Counted from the first letter of the stretch, positions 1 through 10,157 are shown. The stretch is DNA of 64,000 bases from Sphingobacterium sp. (GCA_031277685.1 JAITLV010000131.1:186001-250000), one strand, 5' to 3'. The notes: generated from the sequence alone by a model not told the origin. A program made the numbers and translations.

Positions 1-821
1 TCTTCTAAGATCAGGACGATTTCCTTGGGCATAAATCCTTTGGGCACCGGTGTTCCAGTGCCATCAGAAATCAATTCGCTGTCCATACTGTCTACATCAA
101 AAGAGATATAAATCATATCGCAGTCCTGTAGGCTAACCATCGCTTCAGCGACACAATCTTTGATCCCCCGTTGACGCACCTCTTCGACCCGGTAGTTTTT
201 TATTCCCAGGCGCTCGATCAATAGATCCTCAGGTTCCTCGGTATCCCGTACACCGAAATAGATCAAACTGGCCGGCTGTACCTTTTCAGCAGGTCCGGCA
301 ATACGTTTGAGCTTATTCCAGAATTCCTGGGTTGATTGATCAATTTCGTTGATTTTACAGTCGAGATTATCTTCATTCAACATGGCCGCAAGGGGCATGC
401 CATGCATATTGCCCGAAGGTGTTGTAAAAGGCGAATGAATATCCGCATGGGCATCCACCCAGATCACGCCCAATTTTTTATCTGGATAAGCCGACTTGAT
501 CCCACTGATTGTACCCATTGCCGACGAATGATCGCCGGAGAAAACCAAGGGAAAATTACCCGCTGAAAGACTATCTTCGACTGTAGAAGCGACCTGCTTA
601 CATTGTTCGTAAATCTGCTGGATATGTTTACCAAAGGGATGGTTATCATTTTGATAAATGGAACTATTCCGTGTCGGCACATCTACAAAAGGATAGTTGA
701 TAAAATACTGACTTCCTTTGTTGATCGCCGCAATCTCGATAGCATCTATACCAAGATCAGAACCTCTTGTTCCTGCACCGATATCCGATCTGTTTTTGAT
801 CAATTCAATCATTTTCTTCAT
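1..821 (-). CDS. rocF: Arginase (partial, C-terminus cut by window edge)
   Basis: Hydrolyses L-arginine to ornithine and urea in the cytoplasm; a binuclear manganese enzyme of the ureohydrolase family. Reading leftwards from the ATG at 819-821 gives about 273 residues with no stop before the window edge. The metal-binding signatures are visible: [18 protein letters not shown] and [10 protein letters not shown], in the right order. The third motif ends DSE where many ureohydrolases have DPE/DPA. The start codon overlaps the TGA stop of the upstream aminotransferase gene (shared ATGA at 818-821), so the two are one operon and probably translationally coupled. Arginase makes ornithine and the neighbour consumes it. 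Agmatinase is the main alternative, but the pairing with ornithine aminotransferase favours arginase. Confidence 0.9.
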   Translation of the reverse strand, partial: MKKMIELIKNRSDIGAGTRGSDLGIDAIEIAAINKGSQYFINYPFVDVPTRNSSIYQNDNHPFGKHIQQIYEQCKQVASTVEDSLSAGNFPLVFSGDHSSAMGTISGIKSAYPDKKLGVIWVDAHADIHSPFTTPSGNMHGMPLAAMLNEDNLDCKINEIDQSTQEFWNKLKRIAGPAEKVQPASLIYFGVRDTEEPEDLLIERLGIKNYRVEEVRQRGIKDCVAEAMVSLQDCDMIYISFDVDSMDSELISDGTGTPVPKGFMPKEIVLILE

Positions 822-2083
822 CGCGTGGTCACATTAGTCAACGATCGTTCGATTATCTCCAGGCAAGCGTTAACCTGACTTTCCGTAATGACCAAAGGCG
901 GTGCCAAACGAATTTTGTTGCCATGAGTAGGTTTAGCCAAAAGGCCATTTTCCTTAAACTTCAGGCAAATATTCCAGGCCAGGTCACTCTCTTCACTGGC
1001 ATTGATTACAATAGCCGTCAATAGCCCTTTGCCCCTGACTTCGGTGATCATATCCGATTTGGCCGCAATTTTCCGTAAACCTTCTAAAAACAAATCGCCC
1101 ATCTGACGTGCATGATTAATCAAATCTTCATCCAACACCACCTGAAGTGCTTCCATTGCCACCGCACAGGCCAGTGGATTACCACCATAGGTAGAACCAT
1201 GTTCACCGGGTTTGATACACAACATAATCGAGTCGTCAGCCAAAACCGCAGACACAGGCAATACCCCACCCGATAAAGCTTTACCCAATATCAGTACATC
1301 CGGCTTACTCGCACTATCCACATCATCAATGGCATAGGAAGCCAACATACTGCCCGTTCTTGCTATACCTGTTTGAATTTCGTCTGCAATAAAGAGCACA
1401 TTATAAGCTGTACAAAGTTGGCGTACCCGTTTTAAATAGTCCGGATCCGGAACGACAATGCCCGCCTCGCCCTGAATTGGCTCAACGATAAATCCGGCAA
1501 TATTCGGATCCTGTTTAAATAAGTTCTCTAATGCCTCAATATCATTGTAGGGTACTAACACTATTCCATCCACAAAAGGTCCAAAATCATTGGTCGCTGT
1601 GGCGTCGTTTGAAGCCGAGATCACCGAGATGGTACGTCCATGAAAGTTATCTTTTGCAAAAACTATTTTGGCCTGATTTTGCGCGATTCCCTTGACCTGA
1701 TATGCCCATTTACGGCACAGCTTCATGGCTGTTTCAACGGCCTCTACTCCTGAATTCATGATCAGAGCCTTATCAAATCCGAAAAGCGTACAGATCATCT
1801 CTTCAAAATCACCAAGCTTATTATTATAGAATGCCCGCGAAGTCAATGTCAATTTTTGAGCCTGATCAGTCAAAGCAGCAATAATACGTGGGTGACAATG
1901 CCCTTGATTAACTGCTGAATAGGCGGATAGAAAATCAAAATAAGACTTACCATCAACGTCCCAAACCATAACACCTTCGGCCCTTTCCAAAACCACCGGT
2001 AAAGGATGGTAGTTATGTGCTCCATATTTTTCTTCCTTAGCAATAAATGCCGCGCTTTTTCCTTGTTTAGATACAATACTCAT
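818..2083 (-). CDS. rocD: Ornithine aminotransferase
   Basis: Transfers the delta-amino group of ornithine to 2-oxoglutarate, giving glutamate semialdehyde and glutamate; a class III PLP-dependent aminotransferase of 421 residues, the usual length. Lys268 in ILGKALSGG is the expected Schiff-base lysine, and [11 protein letters not shown] (about 234-244) is the conserved cofactor-binding stretch. The N-terminal part has the family [12 protein letters not shown] segment (here [10 protein letters not shown]). It is the first gene of an operon with the arginase, overlapping it by 4 bp, so together they turn arginine into glutamate semialdehyde. An Lrp-type regulator is transcribed divergently 123 bp away and is a reasonable candidate regulator. 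A TATATTTG -7 element lies about 27 bp upstream. Confidence 0.95.
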   Translation of the reverse strand: MSIVSKQGKSAAFIAKEEKYGAHNYHPLPVVLERAEGVMVWDVDGKSYFDFLSAYSAVNQGHCHPRIIAALTDQAQKLTLTSRAFYNNKLGDFEEMICTLFGFDKALIMNSGVEAVETAMKLCRKWAYQVKGIAQNQAKIVFAKDNFHGRTISVISASNDATATNDFGPFVDGIVLVPYNDIEALENLFKQDPNIAGFIVEPIQGEAGIVVPDPDYLKRVRQLCTAYNVLFIADEIQTGIARTGSMLASYAIDDVDSASKPDVLILGKALSGGVLPVSAVLADDSIMLCIKPGEHGSTYGGNPLACAVAMEALQVVLDEDLINHARQMGDLFLEGLRKIAAKSDMITEVRGKGLLTAIVINASEESDLAWNICLKFKENGLLAKPTHGNKIRLAPPLVITESQVNACLEIIERSLTNVTTR

Positions 2084-2109
2084 AATTTGGATTTTATTTC
2101 AAATAATAA

Positions 2110-2117
2110 CAAATATA
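2110..2117 (-). promoter_or_regulatory. Bacteroidota -7 element for rocD
   Basis: The minus strand reads TATATTTG, a full match to TAnnTTTG, 27 bp before the rocD start. No convincing -33 element is seen at the usual distance. The surrounding rocD-lrp intergenic region is very AT-rich. Confidence 0.5.
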
Positions 2118-2206
2118 CAATTTTTACTATTTTTAAGGTAAAATAATAAAATTTAACACTAAATTAGCGTTAAAATATTAAAATTAACTTTTAAACCTAC
2201 ATAACA

Positions 2207-2659
2207 ATGAACACTATTGATGAATTTGATCTTCAGATTTTAAAATACTTGGATGCAGATGGACGAATGGCCTATTCTGCCATCGCAACGGCCCTGGGCG
2301 TATCCAATACGATGATCCATCAACGTATCAATCGTCTGATGGAACAAGGTATTTTAACAGGAATAAAACCCGTTCTGGATGAAAAAAGATTAGGTTATGA
2401 TTGGGGTGCTTTTACAGGCCTGAGCCTGGAAAAAGATCATGATTCGAGCCGTATCATTGCGGAATTAAAAAAAATTCCCGAAGTAACGGAATGCTATTAC
2501 ATCACGGGCAACTATACCCTGTATGTCAAAATTATAGCCAGGAACCATGAACATATGCGTCAACTATTGTATGAAAAGATTGATAACATCCCCGGTATCG
2601 CAAAAACTGATTCACTGATCGAACTGGGCTGCGCATTTAAACGTAATATTATCCTTTAA
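2207..2659 (+). CDS. Lrp/AsnC family transcriptional regulator
   Basis: A 150-residue protein with the standard Lrp layout: an N-terminal helix-turn-helix (about 5-55, including SNTMIHQRINRLMEQG as recognition helix region) and a C-terminal RAM ligand-binding domain (about 70-145). Lrp/AsnC proteins form octamer-like assemblies and respond to amino acids. It is divergent from the rocD-arginase operon, so control of arginine/ornithine catabolism is a reasonable inference but not shown by sequence. The start ATG follows an AT-rich leader with no clear Shine-Dalgarno site, as is normal in this phylum. Confidence 0.9.
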   Translation: MNTIDEFDLQILKYLDADGRMAYSAIATALGVSNTMIHQRINRLMEQGILTGIKPVLDEKRLGYDWGAFTGLSLEKDHDSSRIIAELKKIPEVTECYYITGNYTLYVKIIARNHEHMRQLLYEKIDNIPGIAKTDSLIELGCAFKRNIIL

Positions 2660-2681
2660 CTATACTAAGGTACGCGTACAG

Positions 2682-2728
2682 AGTAGGTCTTGAATCAAAA
2701 GTTTTAATTAGGGATTCAAGACCCTGCT
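2682..2728. terminator. Inverted repeat between convergent genes
   Basis: GGTCTTGAATC (2686-2696) pairs perfectly with GATTCAAGACC (2713-2723), with weaker pairing further out. It lies between the stop of the Lrp gene and the stop of the small convergent gene, where a bidirectional terminator would be expected. There is no clear T-tract, so the call is tentative. Confidence 0.4.
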
Positions 2729-2729
2729 G

Positions 2730-2915
2730 TTACTTCCCAATATTTGCCAGTTCCTCTTCCGTCCAATAAACCAACTCTCGTAATACATATACGTTTTCAT
2801 AGCTTCCTAATCCATCAATATAATCCCACAGATTACCTTCAACCTTGACCGGTCTGCCATGGTGCAATATATCATATCCATTATCCAACCAATTTTGTAT
2901 CTGCTCTTTATCCAT
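2730..2915 (-). CDS. Small hypothetical protein, 61 aa
   Basis: Not recognised as a named family. The predicted protein is short, acidic and rich in aromatic residues (Trp, Tyr), with no signal peptide or membrane helix: it starts MDKEQIQNWLDNGYDILHHG and has WDYIDGLGSYENVYVL in the middle. The composition looks like a folded cytoplasmic protein rather than chance reading, and the hairpin just past its stop is consistent with an expressed unit. It stands alone between the Lrp gene and a plus-strand small gene. Confidence 0.6.
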   Translation of the reverse strand: MDKEQIQNWLDNGYDILHHGRPVKVEGNLWDYIDGLGSYENVYVLRELVYWTEEELANIGK

Positions 2916-3102
2916 CCTGATATAATCTTATTATTAACATTTATTTAAAACGACTCCCCCCAAATATAAGGCATTTTTGTGAGGGAAATAACGCTCCAGA
3001 TGAGAAAAATAAAATTCTCGACTTTGTCAAAAAACCAACATAATTGACCATAAGTTTTCAGCCTGAAATAGCGGATTTTAGGATTAAATAAAGTATATTC
3101 GT

Positions 3103-3366
3103 ATGAAACCAAATTGCATAATTATGGCAGATTTTTTCTATGTTGGCTATGAAGGTGAAGATGAACTACTCGAGCTCGTCGCTGTATCAACCATCCAATC
3201 ACTATTGTATTTTCAAGACGCAGATCAAGAAGATTTTACAACAATCAAAACAGCTATTGATCAAAATTTCATTGTCGAGGAAGATTTGATTACCGTAGCC
3301 GATACCCTCAGACTGGATCAATCCATTGTCCGTTTTACCCCAGGAAAACCAAATTATAAAGATTAA
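3103..3366 (+). CDS. Hypothetical protein, 87 aa
   Basis: Not recognised. The product is small and strongly acidic (many Asp/Glu), without signal peptide or transmembrane segment. The start is the ATG at 3103; a second in-frame ATG lies seven codons on (MADFFYVGYEG) and could be the real start. The gene stands alone, 88 bp ahead of the NAD(P)-binding oxidoreductase gene. The overlapping antisense frame at 3202-3672 is rejected because it also crosses the well-supported oxidoreductase gene. Confidence 0.5.
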   Translation: MKPNCIIMADFFYVGYEGEDELLELVAVSTIQSLLYFQDADQEDFTTIKTAIDQNFIVEEDLITVADTLRLDQSIVRFTPGKPNYKD

Positions 3367-3454
3367 GATTCTGGCAGCGGGCTGACAGCAACTATGTAAT
3401 GAGGATGCACAGGATTGCCTGCGCATCATTTGATATGGAACAAACAACAACAAC

Positions 3455-4114
3455 ATGAGAGCAGTTTTAATTGGTGGGTCTGGCGCAACCGGAAGAGTGC
3501 TTGTGCAAGAACTACTGAAGTCAGCGGAATTCACCGAAGTCATCGTCTTATTACGTCGTACAGTATTTGATGAGCAGCCCAAGTTACGGCAAGTTATTGT
3601 TGACTTTGACAGATTGCAGGAATTTGAACAGGATATCCAGGGCGATGTGGCGATCTCCTGTCTGGGCACCACACGAAAGGATGCTGGCAGTAAAGAAGCC
3701 CAGTGGAAAATAGATCATGACCTCAATCTACAATTTGCGGCGCTGGCCAAGAAAAATGAAATACCCAGCTTTGTATTGCTCTCCGCAGTCAATGCAGATG
3801 CTGAATCCAAGATTTTCTATAATCGGATGAAAGGAAGTTTGGAACAACATGTAAAGGCACTTGATTTCGCGCAGCTTGTTATTGTACAACCCGGTGGCTT
3901 GATTCGCCCCAATACAGATCGCCTAGGTGAGAAAATTGGCATCAATGCATTGCGTACTTTTAATCGTATTGGGCTCTTTAAGGCTTATGAAGCCCTGCCT
4001 GTTGCGACAGTTGCCCTTGCTATGGTACAGGCCGTTCAAAGCTGTAAGGAGCGCATCAATGTGATTTCCGTCAAAGAGATTAAACAATTAGCGGAAATTA
4101 GTGAACAGAGCTGA
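3455..4114 (+). CDS. NAD(P)H-binding atypical SDR oxidoreductase
   Basis: A 219-residue Rossmann-fold protein. The N-terminus MRAVLIGGSGATGRVLVQEL carries the GxxGxxG dinucleotide motif right at the start, and SCLGTTRKDAGSKEA (about 68-82) followed by a YNRMKGSLEQ segment (Tyr-xxx-Lys, about 128-137) matches the atypical short-chain dehydrogenase group related to HTATIP2/YbjT. The substrate cannot be told from sequence. It has no obvious operon partner: 88 bp separates it from the gene upstream and 86 bp from the phosphatase downstream. Confidence 0.8.
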   Translation: MRAVLIGGSGATGRVLVQELLKSAEFTEVIVLLRRTVFDEQPKLRQVIVDFDRLQEFEQDIQGDVAISCLGTTRKDAGSKEAQWKIDHDLNLQFAALAKKNEIPSFVLLSAVNADAESKIFYNRMKGSLEQHVKALDFAQLVIVQPGGLIRPNTDRLGEKIGINALRTFNRIGLFKAYEALPVATVALAMVQAVQSCKERINVISVKEIKQLAEISEQS

Positions 4115-4200
4115 TATAAAAAGCATTCATAACAGGAAATTAACAATTAGCTAACCCTGATTTATTAATTTTCCGGCATTTATTATTATTTATCACACTA

Positions 4201-5613
4201 ATGAAAAAACGCTTTTTATTCTTCCTTCTCTTTGCTTTTATCCAGGTATTCCCAGCTTTTAGCCAAGAAGCAAAATACATCTTTTACCTGATCGGTGACG
4301 GAATGGGCCTCAATCAGGTCAACCTGACCGAAATACACCGGGCCGAGCTCCAGCAAAAAAACAGTACAGTACCTTTGGTATTTACGCAATTTCCACACGT
4401 TGGTTTTGCCTCTACCCATTCCCAATCCAACGGTGTGACAGATTCTGGCGCTGGCGGCACCGCGCTTGCTGTAGGAAAAAAGACGAAAAATGGTGTTATC
4501 GGAATGGATAGCACAGGAACAGTACCCTACAAAAGTATCGCTTACGCTGCAAAAGAAAAGGGAAAGAAAGTAGGTATCATCACGAGCGTGAGTATAGACC
4601 ATGCTACACCAGCTTCCTTTTATGCACACCAGCCTGACAGGGACATGTATTATGAAATAGGAAAAGAAATTATCACTTCCAATTTTGATTTCTTTGGTGG
4701 ATCCAATTTTTTGAAACCCGAAACAAGCTTTGATAAAAAAGCCGCTCCTTCCCTCTTCCCTCAGTTTGAAAAAGCAGGATACAAAGTGCTAAAAGGCAAA
4801 GAAGCTTATACGCAACATGCGAATAAGTCGGACAAGATTATCTTAATGAATACAGATGGAACAGCAACTGATGCATTAAAATATGCAATTGACCAAAAGC
4901 CATCCGACTTAAAACTAGCGGATATCACTGCCGCCGCAATCCAATCCTTAGCACAGAATAATAAAAATGGATTTTTTCTAATGGTTGAAGGTGGAAAAAT
5001 AGACTGGGCATGCCACGCCAATGACGCGGCTACAACCATCCAAGAAGTATTGGATTTCAATTCAGCAGCAGAACTTGTCTTTGAATTTTATAAAAAACAC
5101 GCCAATGAAACACTTATTGTTGTAACGGCGGACCATGAAACGGGCGGATTGGGCATCGGTAACGGCAGTTCTACATTAAAGACAAAATTATTGGCTAACC
5201 AAAAAATATCGCATAGCGAACTTTCAAATGAAATCAGTAATCTACGCAAAAACAAAGCCGATGCTTCCTGGGATGATCTGAAAAACTTACTTTCAGTACA
5301 TACAGGTTTATACAACCAAGTACAAGTCAATGTAAATGACGACAAATCACTGAAAGAAGCCTATCAAAGGAGTTTTGTTGACCATCAGAATGAAACCGCA
5401 AAAAGTTTATACGCAAGTGATGACAAGATCGCTGCCATGAGTATTGCCCTGTTAAACCGTATGGGTTCAATTGCTTGGGCTTCTAACAACCATTCAGCTG
5501 CTTATGCCCCCGTATATGCCATCGGTGTTGGCGCCGAACAGTTCAATCAGAAAATGGACAATACCGATATACCAAAGAAAATAGCGACAGCAGCTAAGCT
5601 TAGCTTAGATTAA
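4201..5613 (+). CDS. phoA: Alkaline phosphatase, secreted
   Basis: Releases inorganic phosphate from phosphomonoesters outside the cytoplasmic membrane. The first 21 residues are a clean signal peptide ending FPAFSQ. The metal and catalytic motifs of the PhoA family are visible: IGDGMG near residue 31 (metal-binding Asp), TDSGAGGTALA with the nucleophile Ser82, and TADHETGG in the C-terminal half. At 470 residues it is of normal size. No Pho-box can be read with confidence upstream. A palindromic terminator follows immediately, so it is probably a single-gene unit. Confidence 0.93.
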   Translation: MKKRFLFFLLFAFIQVFPAFSQEAKYIFYLIGDGMGLNQVNLTEIHRAELQQKNSTVPLVFTQFPHVGFASTHSQSNGVTDSGAGGTALAVGKKTKNGVIGMDSTGTVPYKSIAYAAKEKGKKVGIITSVSIDHATPASFYAHQPDRDMYYEIGKEIITSNFDFFGGSNFLKPETSFDKKAAPSLFPQFEKAGYKVLKGKEAYTQHANKSDKIILMNTDGTATDALKYAIDQKPSDLKLADITAAAIQSLAQNNKNGFFLMVEGGKIDWACHANDAATTIQEVLDFNSAAELVFEFYKKHANETLIVVTADHETGGLGIGNGSSTLKTKLLANQKISHSELSNEISNLRKNKADASWDDLKNLLSVHTGLYNQVQVNVNDDKSLKEAYQRSFVDHQNETAKSLYASDDKIAAMSIALLNRMGSIAWASNNHSAAYAPVYAIGVGAEQFNQKMDNTDIPKKIATAAKLSLD

Positions 5614-5617
5614 AAAC

Positions 5618-5649
5618 AAAAAATCCCCAAGAATTCTTGGGGATTTTTT
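5618..5649. terminator. Loopless palindromic terminator between phoA and tRNA-Thr
   Basis: A 32-bp perfect palindrome centred on GAATTC, with A-run/T-run ends (TCCCCAAGAATTCTTGGGGA core). It lies just past the phoA stop on the plus strand and just past the 3' end of tRNA-Thr on the minus strand, so it can end both transcripts. Confidence 0.85.
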
Positions 5650-5651
5650 TG

Positions 5652-5724
<73 letters not shown>

Positions 5725-5995
5725 GTTACTTCTTTTCAACCTTAAACCGGACGACCGTTTTAAGATGCTGCAAATATCGAAAGCCTAGATCAAAAATGCA
5801 AGCCCGCCCCTTATAATTTTTGCCCCTGTCAAGCCAAATAATTAAAAATCAACCGAATTATTTTTTAATACTGAAAATTTGTCATGAAACAATAAATTTT
5901 AATGTCATTTTTTCCGAATTACCCCTTAAAACCCGAATGGCACTTCAATTGTTATAAAGCTACATAGCAATAAAACTTTAATTAAGCGATACGAC

Positions 5996-8596
5996 ATGAA
6001 CTTTAATAATTACACAATCAAAGCCCAAGAGGCCATACAAAAAGCTTCGGAGATAGCCGCTGGAAACCAGCAACAGGCCATCGAAACAGCACATATACTC
6101 AAAGCATTACTTACTGTAGATGAAAATGTTGTCAGCCATCTATTAAAAAAATTAAATGTCAATATCAGCTACCTTGGCACTGAGCTCGATAAACAGATCG
6201 AACATTTCCCCAAGGTCAGCGGAAGCAATATCTACCTGAGCAGTGATGCAAACAATGCTTTACAAAAAGCGCAAGGATATCTCAAAGAATTCAATGATGA
6301 ATTTGTCTCTGTTGAGCACCTCCTTTTGGGGATATTAGCAACTTCAGACAAAACATCATCACTCCTGAAATCACAAGGCGTCACCGAAAAAGATTTAAAG
6401 ACGGCGATTAAGGAACTACGTGGCAACAGCCGGGTGACAGATCAAAATGCGGAAGCAACCTACAATGCGCTCGGAAAATATGCCCGCAACTTAAACGAGT
6501 ACGCCGAATCAGGAAAGCTTGACCCTGTCATTGGCCGTGACGAGGAAATCAGGCGTGTTATGCAGATTCTTTCACGACGCACCAAAAATAATCCTATTCT
6601 GGTCGGTGAACCGGGTGTGGGTAAAACAGCTATTGCTGAAGGAATCGCTTATCGGATTATCAAAGGTGATGCACCAGAAAACTTAAAATCCAAAATTGTA
6701 TTTTCATTAGACATGGGCGCCTTAGTCGCTGGAGCCAAATACAAGGGGGAGTTTGAGGAGCGCCTGAAAGCTGTTGTCAAAGAAGTAACCGATTCTAATG
6801 GTGAGATCATCCTTTTCATCGATGAAATCCATACCCTGGTTGGGGCTGGTGGTGGTGAAGGCGCCATGGATGCTGCAAATATCCTCAAGCCTGCATTGGC
6901 CAGAGGTGAATTGCGTGCCATTGGAGCCACCACACTCAATGAGTATCAAAAATACTTTGAAAAAGACAAGGCTTTAGAACGTAGGTTCCAAAAAGTGATG
7001 GTGGAAGAGCCAGACACCCAAGATGCTATATCCATCCTTCGGGGATTAAAAGAACGTTATGAAACACACCATAAAGTACGCATCCTTGATGAATCTATCA
7101 TTGCGGCAGTGGAATTGTCACAACGCTATATTTCAGATCGCTTTTTACCGGACAAGGCTATCGACTTAATAGACGAAGCTGCATCCAAATTGCGTCTGGA
7201 GATGGATTCTGTTCCCGAAGCTGTTGATGAACTGGAACGCCGTATCATGCAATTGGAGATTGAACGCGAAGCGCTAAAACGTGAAAACGACGATAAAAAA
7301 GTGCAAGAACTTTCTGAAAGCATTGCCAACCTATCCGCTGAACGTGACACCCTAAGAGCATCATGGCAAGAGGAAAAAAGTCTGGTCGACAATGTGAATC
7401 AAGAAATTGAAAACATTGAAAGCTATAAATTGGAAGCTGAACAGGCTGAACGTTCAGGTGACTATGGTAAAGTAGCTGAATTACGTTATGGACGCATCAA
7501 AGAAGCGCAGGAAAAAGTGGAGAGACTGAAAGCTGAGCTAGCGGAAAAACAAGAAAGTAAACGCATGCTTAAAGAAGAGGTAACTTCGGAAGATATCGCC
7601 GATGTCGTTGCGAAATGGACCGGCATACCTGTCAGCAAAATGATTCAATCTGAACGTGAGAAACTGCTGACCCTGGAAGAGGAACTTCACAAACGTGTGG
7701 CCGGTCAGGATGAAGCCATTGAAGCAATATCTGATGCGATCCGTCGCTCAAGAGCTGGGCTCAATGATGCAAAACGCCCAATCGGTTCATTTATTTTCCT
7801 TGGTACAACCGGAGTCGGAAAAACCGAACTCGCAAAAGCCCTGGCAGAATTTCTCTTCGATGATGAGCAATCTATGGTGCGCATTGACATGTCCGAATAC
7901 CAAGAAAGACACGCCGTATCGCGTCTAATAGGCGCGCCTCCGGGATACGTTGGTTATGATGAAGGTGGACAGCTCACCGAGGCGGTACGCAGACACCCCT
8001 ACTCCGTGGTATTACTCGATGAGATCGAAAAAGCTCATCCGGATGTATTCAACATCTTACTACAGGTATTGGACGATGGTCATTTAACGGATAACAAAGG
8101 TCGTACAGTCAACTTTAAAAACACGATCATTATCATGACCTCCAACACAGGGTCAACTATCATCCAGGAAAATTTCAGCCATCTGGATGAGGATAACAAA
8201 GAGGAGATCATTGCAAAAACTCGTACTGAGGTATTTGATTTATTGAAGCAGTCCATCCGACCAGAATTCTTGAATCGAATTGATGAGGTCATTATGTTTA
8301 CACCGTTGAGCAGAGACGAAATCGGTGACATTGTCAGACTCCAATTTGCACATGTTCAAAAACAGCTGGCTGAACAAAATATCTTTATCACAGCCTCGGA
8401 TGAAGCAATGGATTGGCTGGCTCAATTGGGATATGATCCAATTTATGGCGCCAGACCATTGAAACGTGTTATTCAAAAACGGATCTTGAATGAGCTGTCC
8501 AAGGAAATTTTATCTGGAAAAGTAAGCCGCGATTCCATTATCCGTTTGGATGTATTCGATGGAAAATTTGTCTTTATCAATAAACAGGAAGATTAA
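5996..8596 (+). CDS. clpB: ATP-dependent chaperone ClpB
   Basis: Hexameric AAA+ disaggregase that works with DnaK/DnaJ/GrpE to pull apart protein aggregates. The 866 residues contain the N-domain with two Clp repeats (1-145), the first ATPase domain with Walker A GEPGVGKT near residue 203 and Walker [11 protein letters not shown], the long coiled-coil middle domain (about 400-525) that distinguishes ClpB from ClpA/C, and the second ATPase domain with GTTGVGKTE near 602 and [11 protein letters not shown]. It is a single-gene unit with a strong hairpin behind it. The 271 bp between tRNA-Thr and the start hold no gene and no convincing heat-shock element. Confidence 0.97.
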   Translation: MNFNNYTIKAQEAIQKASEIAAGNQQQAIETAHILKALLTVDENVVSHLLKKLNVNISYLGTELDKQIEHFPKVSGSNIYLSSDANNALQKAQGYLKEFNDEFVSVEHLLLGILATSDKTSSLLKSQGVTEKDLKTAIKELRGNSRVTDQNAEATYNALGKYARNLNEYAESGKLDPVIGRDEEIRRVMQILSRRTKNNPILVGEPGVGKTAIAEGIAYRIIKGDAPENLKSKIVFSLDMGALVAGAKYKGEFEERLKAVVKEVTDSNGEIILFIDEIHTLVGAGGGEGAMDAANILKPALARGELRAIGATTLNEYQKYFEKDKALERRFQKVMVEEPDTQDAISILRGLKERYETHHKVRILDESIIAAVELSQRYISDRFLPDKAIDLIDEAASKLRLEMDSVPEAVDELERRIMQLEIEREALKRENDDKKVQELSESIANLSAERDTLRASWQEEKSLVDNVNQEIENIESYKLEAEQAERSGDYGKVAELRYGRIKEAQEKVERLKAELAEKQESKRMLKEEVTSEDIADVVAKWTGIPVSKMIQSEREKLLTLEEELHKRVAGQDEAIEAISDAIRRSRAGLNDAKRPIGSFIFLGTTGVGKTELAKALAEFLFDDEQSMVRIDMSEYQERHAVSRLIGAPPGYVGYDEGGQLTEAVRRHPYSVVLLDEIEKAHPDVFNILLQVLDDGHLTDNKGRTVNFKNTIIIMTSNTGSTIIQENFSHLDEDNKEEIIAKTRTEVFDLLKQSIRPEFLNRIDEVIMFTPLSRDEIGDIVRLQFAHVQKQLAEQNIFITASDEAMDWLAQLGYDPIYGARPLKRVIQKRILNELSKEILSGKVSRDSIIRLDVFDGKFVFINKQED

Positions 8597-8599
8597 TAG

Positions 8600-8662
8600 C
8601 TATCGTTCCATAAAATAAAAGCTCCGCTAATGAAGCGGAGCTTTTATTTTATGGAACGATAG
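8600..8662. terminator. 29-bp-arm perfect hairpin, bidirectional terminator
   Basis: Arm 8600-8628 and arm 8634-8662 are exact reverse complements (29 bp, no mismatch) around a 5-base loop. The core is AGCTCCGCT/AGCGGAGCT flanked by A- and T-rich runs. It sits between the convergent clpB and redoxin genes and can end transcription from both sides. Confidence 0.85.
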
Positions 8663-8681
8663 TTTATAGACCAACAATAGG

Positions 8682-9176
8682 TTAATTCGAAACACCGACC
8701 ACTTTCAATAATTTCTTTACATCATCCTCCCCATCAAGATGTTGTATGAGTGTCTTCGTTTTAGCGTCATAAATGTAGAGCGAAGGATAATTGCTTGGAC
8801 TAAATTTTTCGATAAACTGGGTCCCTGAATCAAACAAAAATTTCACATTAGCAGCTCCCCGCAATGCTTTGGCATGCATATTTATAAATCCATCCACATA
8901 GGCCTTATCATTCATCGAGATAAAATAAAAATTTACGTTTTTCAATTTTTGTAAATTTTGAGCAATCCCAGCCCCCATTTTTTGACAATGCCCACAACCT
9001 GGATCATAAAAATCCAAAACAATATAGCCTGCTTTTGGCAGTTTGTCGGCATTGAATTTTCCAGACTGATATACTTCATCAAATGTAAATGCGGGCAATG
9101 TTTTTGGGGCCTGTGCAAATACGGGTTGATCGATAAAAAACAAGCATGTAAAAAATAAAGAGTAGAATAACTTCAT
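8682..9176 (-). CDS. Exported thioredoxin-like redoxin
   Basis: A 164-residue thiol-disulfide oxidoreductase of the TlpA/redoxin type. A signal peptide covers the first 21 residues (ends PVFAQA). The active site is DPGCGHCQ with Cys61 and Cys64, placed after a beta strand as in a thioredoxin fold, and a second strand/turn FISMNDKAY follows. It most likely acts in the periplasm on disulfides of exported proteins or cytochromes. A paralogue with the same DPGCxHCQ and FYISMND signatures lies at 62547-63152. It is convergent with clpB across the long hairpin. Confidence 0.8.
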   Translation of the reverse strand: MKLFYSLFFTCLFFIDQPVFAQAPKTLPAFTFDEVYQSGKFNADKLPKAGYIVLDFYDPGCGHCQKMGAGIAQNLQKLKNVNFYFISMNDKAYVDGFINMHAKALRGAANVKFLFDSGTQFIEKFSPSNYPSLYIYDAKTKTLIQHLDGEDDVKKLLKVVGVSN

Positions 9177-9284
9177 ATTAAAGAATTTTAAACTGATAAT
9201 GAATATTCAATTAATTTTAATCAATTATACTTAATTATGCGCTTCCATTCCCTAATATTTTAGTTTTTTTACAAAAAATGCGTA

Positions 9285-9292
9285 AGTTTGGG
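9285..9292 (+). promoter_or_regulatory. Bacteroidota -7 element for purN
   Basis: TAAGTTTG, a full TAnnTTTG match, 41 bp before the purN start. The expected -33 element is weak (a T-run near 9261-9271). Confidence 0.55.
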
Positions 9293-9333
9293 CTAATTTT
9301 TAAATCGATCAAATCTATTAATACTCATTAATC

Positions 9334-9906
9334 GTGAAAAAACGAATTGCCATTTTTGCTTCAGGTTCAGGGTCCAATGCTCAAAAAATAATGGAACATT
9401 TCAAATACTCAGATGAAGCTGAGGTTGCGCTGATCCTGTCCAACAACCCTGACGCTTATGTTATTCAGCGCGCTGACAATTTTGAAATACCAGCACATAT
9501 ATTCGATCGTAATGAATTCTATAATACAGATAATATTGTCAACATTCTCAAAAACCTGAACATAGATTTGATTGTTCTGGCCGGTTTCCTATGGCTTGTC
9601 CCCAACAATCTCTTAAAAGCTTACCCCAATCAGATCATCAACATACACCCTGCTCTCTTGCCTAAATATGGCGGTAAAGGGATGTATGGAGATCATGTCC
9701 ATAAAGCGGTTTTGGCTAATAAAGAGGAAGAACATGGCATTACTATCCATTTTGCCAATGAGCACTTCGATGAGGGGGAGATTATCTATCAAGCCAAATT
9801 TAAGGTAGACCCTACTGACACACTCGATGTCATTAAGTTTAAAGGTCAACAATTGGAACACCAACATTTTCCTAAAGTGATTGAAAACCTAATCAAAAAA
9901 ATGTAA
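9334..9906 (+). CDS. purN: Phosphoribosylglycinamide formyltransferase
   Basis: Transfers the formyl group of 10-formyl-THF to GAR in purine biosynthesis. The 190-residue protein begins at a GTG codon (9334), which gives the expected family N-terminus KKRIAIFASGSGSNAQ including the phosphate-binding SGSGSN. The active-site motif NIHPALLPKYGGKGMYG is present (His near 108), and the catalytic Asp is in the HFDEGEIIYQ stretch near 144. It stands away from other purine genes here. No upstream ATG in frame fits the family start, so GTG is preferred. Confidence 0.95.
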   Translation: MKKRIAIFASGSGSNAQKIMEHFKYSDEAEVALILSNNPDAYVIQRADNFEIPAHIFDRNEFYNTDNIVNILKNLNIDLIVLAGFLWLVPNNLLKAYPNQIINIHPALLPKYGGKGMYGDHVHKAVLANKEEEHGITIHFANEHFDEGEIIYQAKFKVDPTDTLDVIKFKGQQLEHQHFPKVIENLIKKM

Positions 9907-9944
9907 AAACAGCATTTTTATTTAGAATTATTTTAAACAAATAG

Positions 9945-9952
9945 TAACTTTG
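9945..9952 (+). promoter_or_regulatory. Bacteroidota promoter directly before the small Cys/Lys-rich gene
   Basis: TAACTTTG (full TAnnTTTG match) with TTTA 20 bp upstream at 9921-9924, close to the expected -33 spacing. The gene's ATG at 9957 begins only four bases after the element, so the transcript would have little or no leader. Confidence 0.55.
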
Positions 9953-9956
9953 TACC

Positions 9957-10139
9957 ATGAACGAAGTTATTGAGTCCTTTGTGGAACAGTGTGAAGGTGA
10001 GGGCAAAGCAAGTCCATTTCAATTTAGCAATGCTGCTATGCATCCTTTTTCTGATTTTTCCTGTGTTTCTTTTAAAAAATGCTGTAAAAAATACAAAGAA
10101 GGAAAACGGTGTAAAAAGTGTCCTGGTCAAAAGAAATAG
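9957..10139 (+). CDS. Small Cys/Lys-rich protein, 60 aa
   Basis: Not a recognised named family. The C-terminal half is packed with cysteine and lysine: FKKCCKKYKEGKRCKKCPG (about 40-58), with five cysteines including a CC pair and a CxxC-like RCKKC. That could bind a metal ion or nucleic acid, but the sequence alone does not tell. The N-terminus MNEVIESFVEQ is helical and acidic. A full TAnnTTTG promoter lies immediately before the start codon, which supports this frame over the other long plus-strand frame here. It follows purN by 50 bp and runs towards the MFS gene. Confidence 0.6.
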   Translation: MNEVIESFVEQCEGEGKASPFQFSNAAMHPFSDFSCVSFKKCCKKYKEGKRCKKCPGQKK

Positions 10140-10157
10140 TTTGTCCGTTACTGTAGC

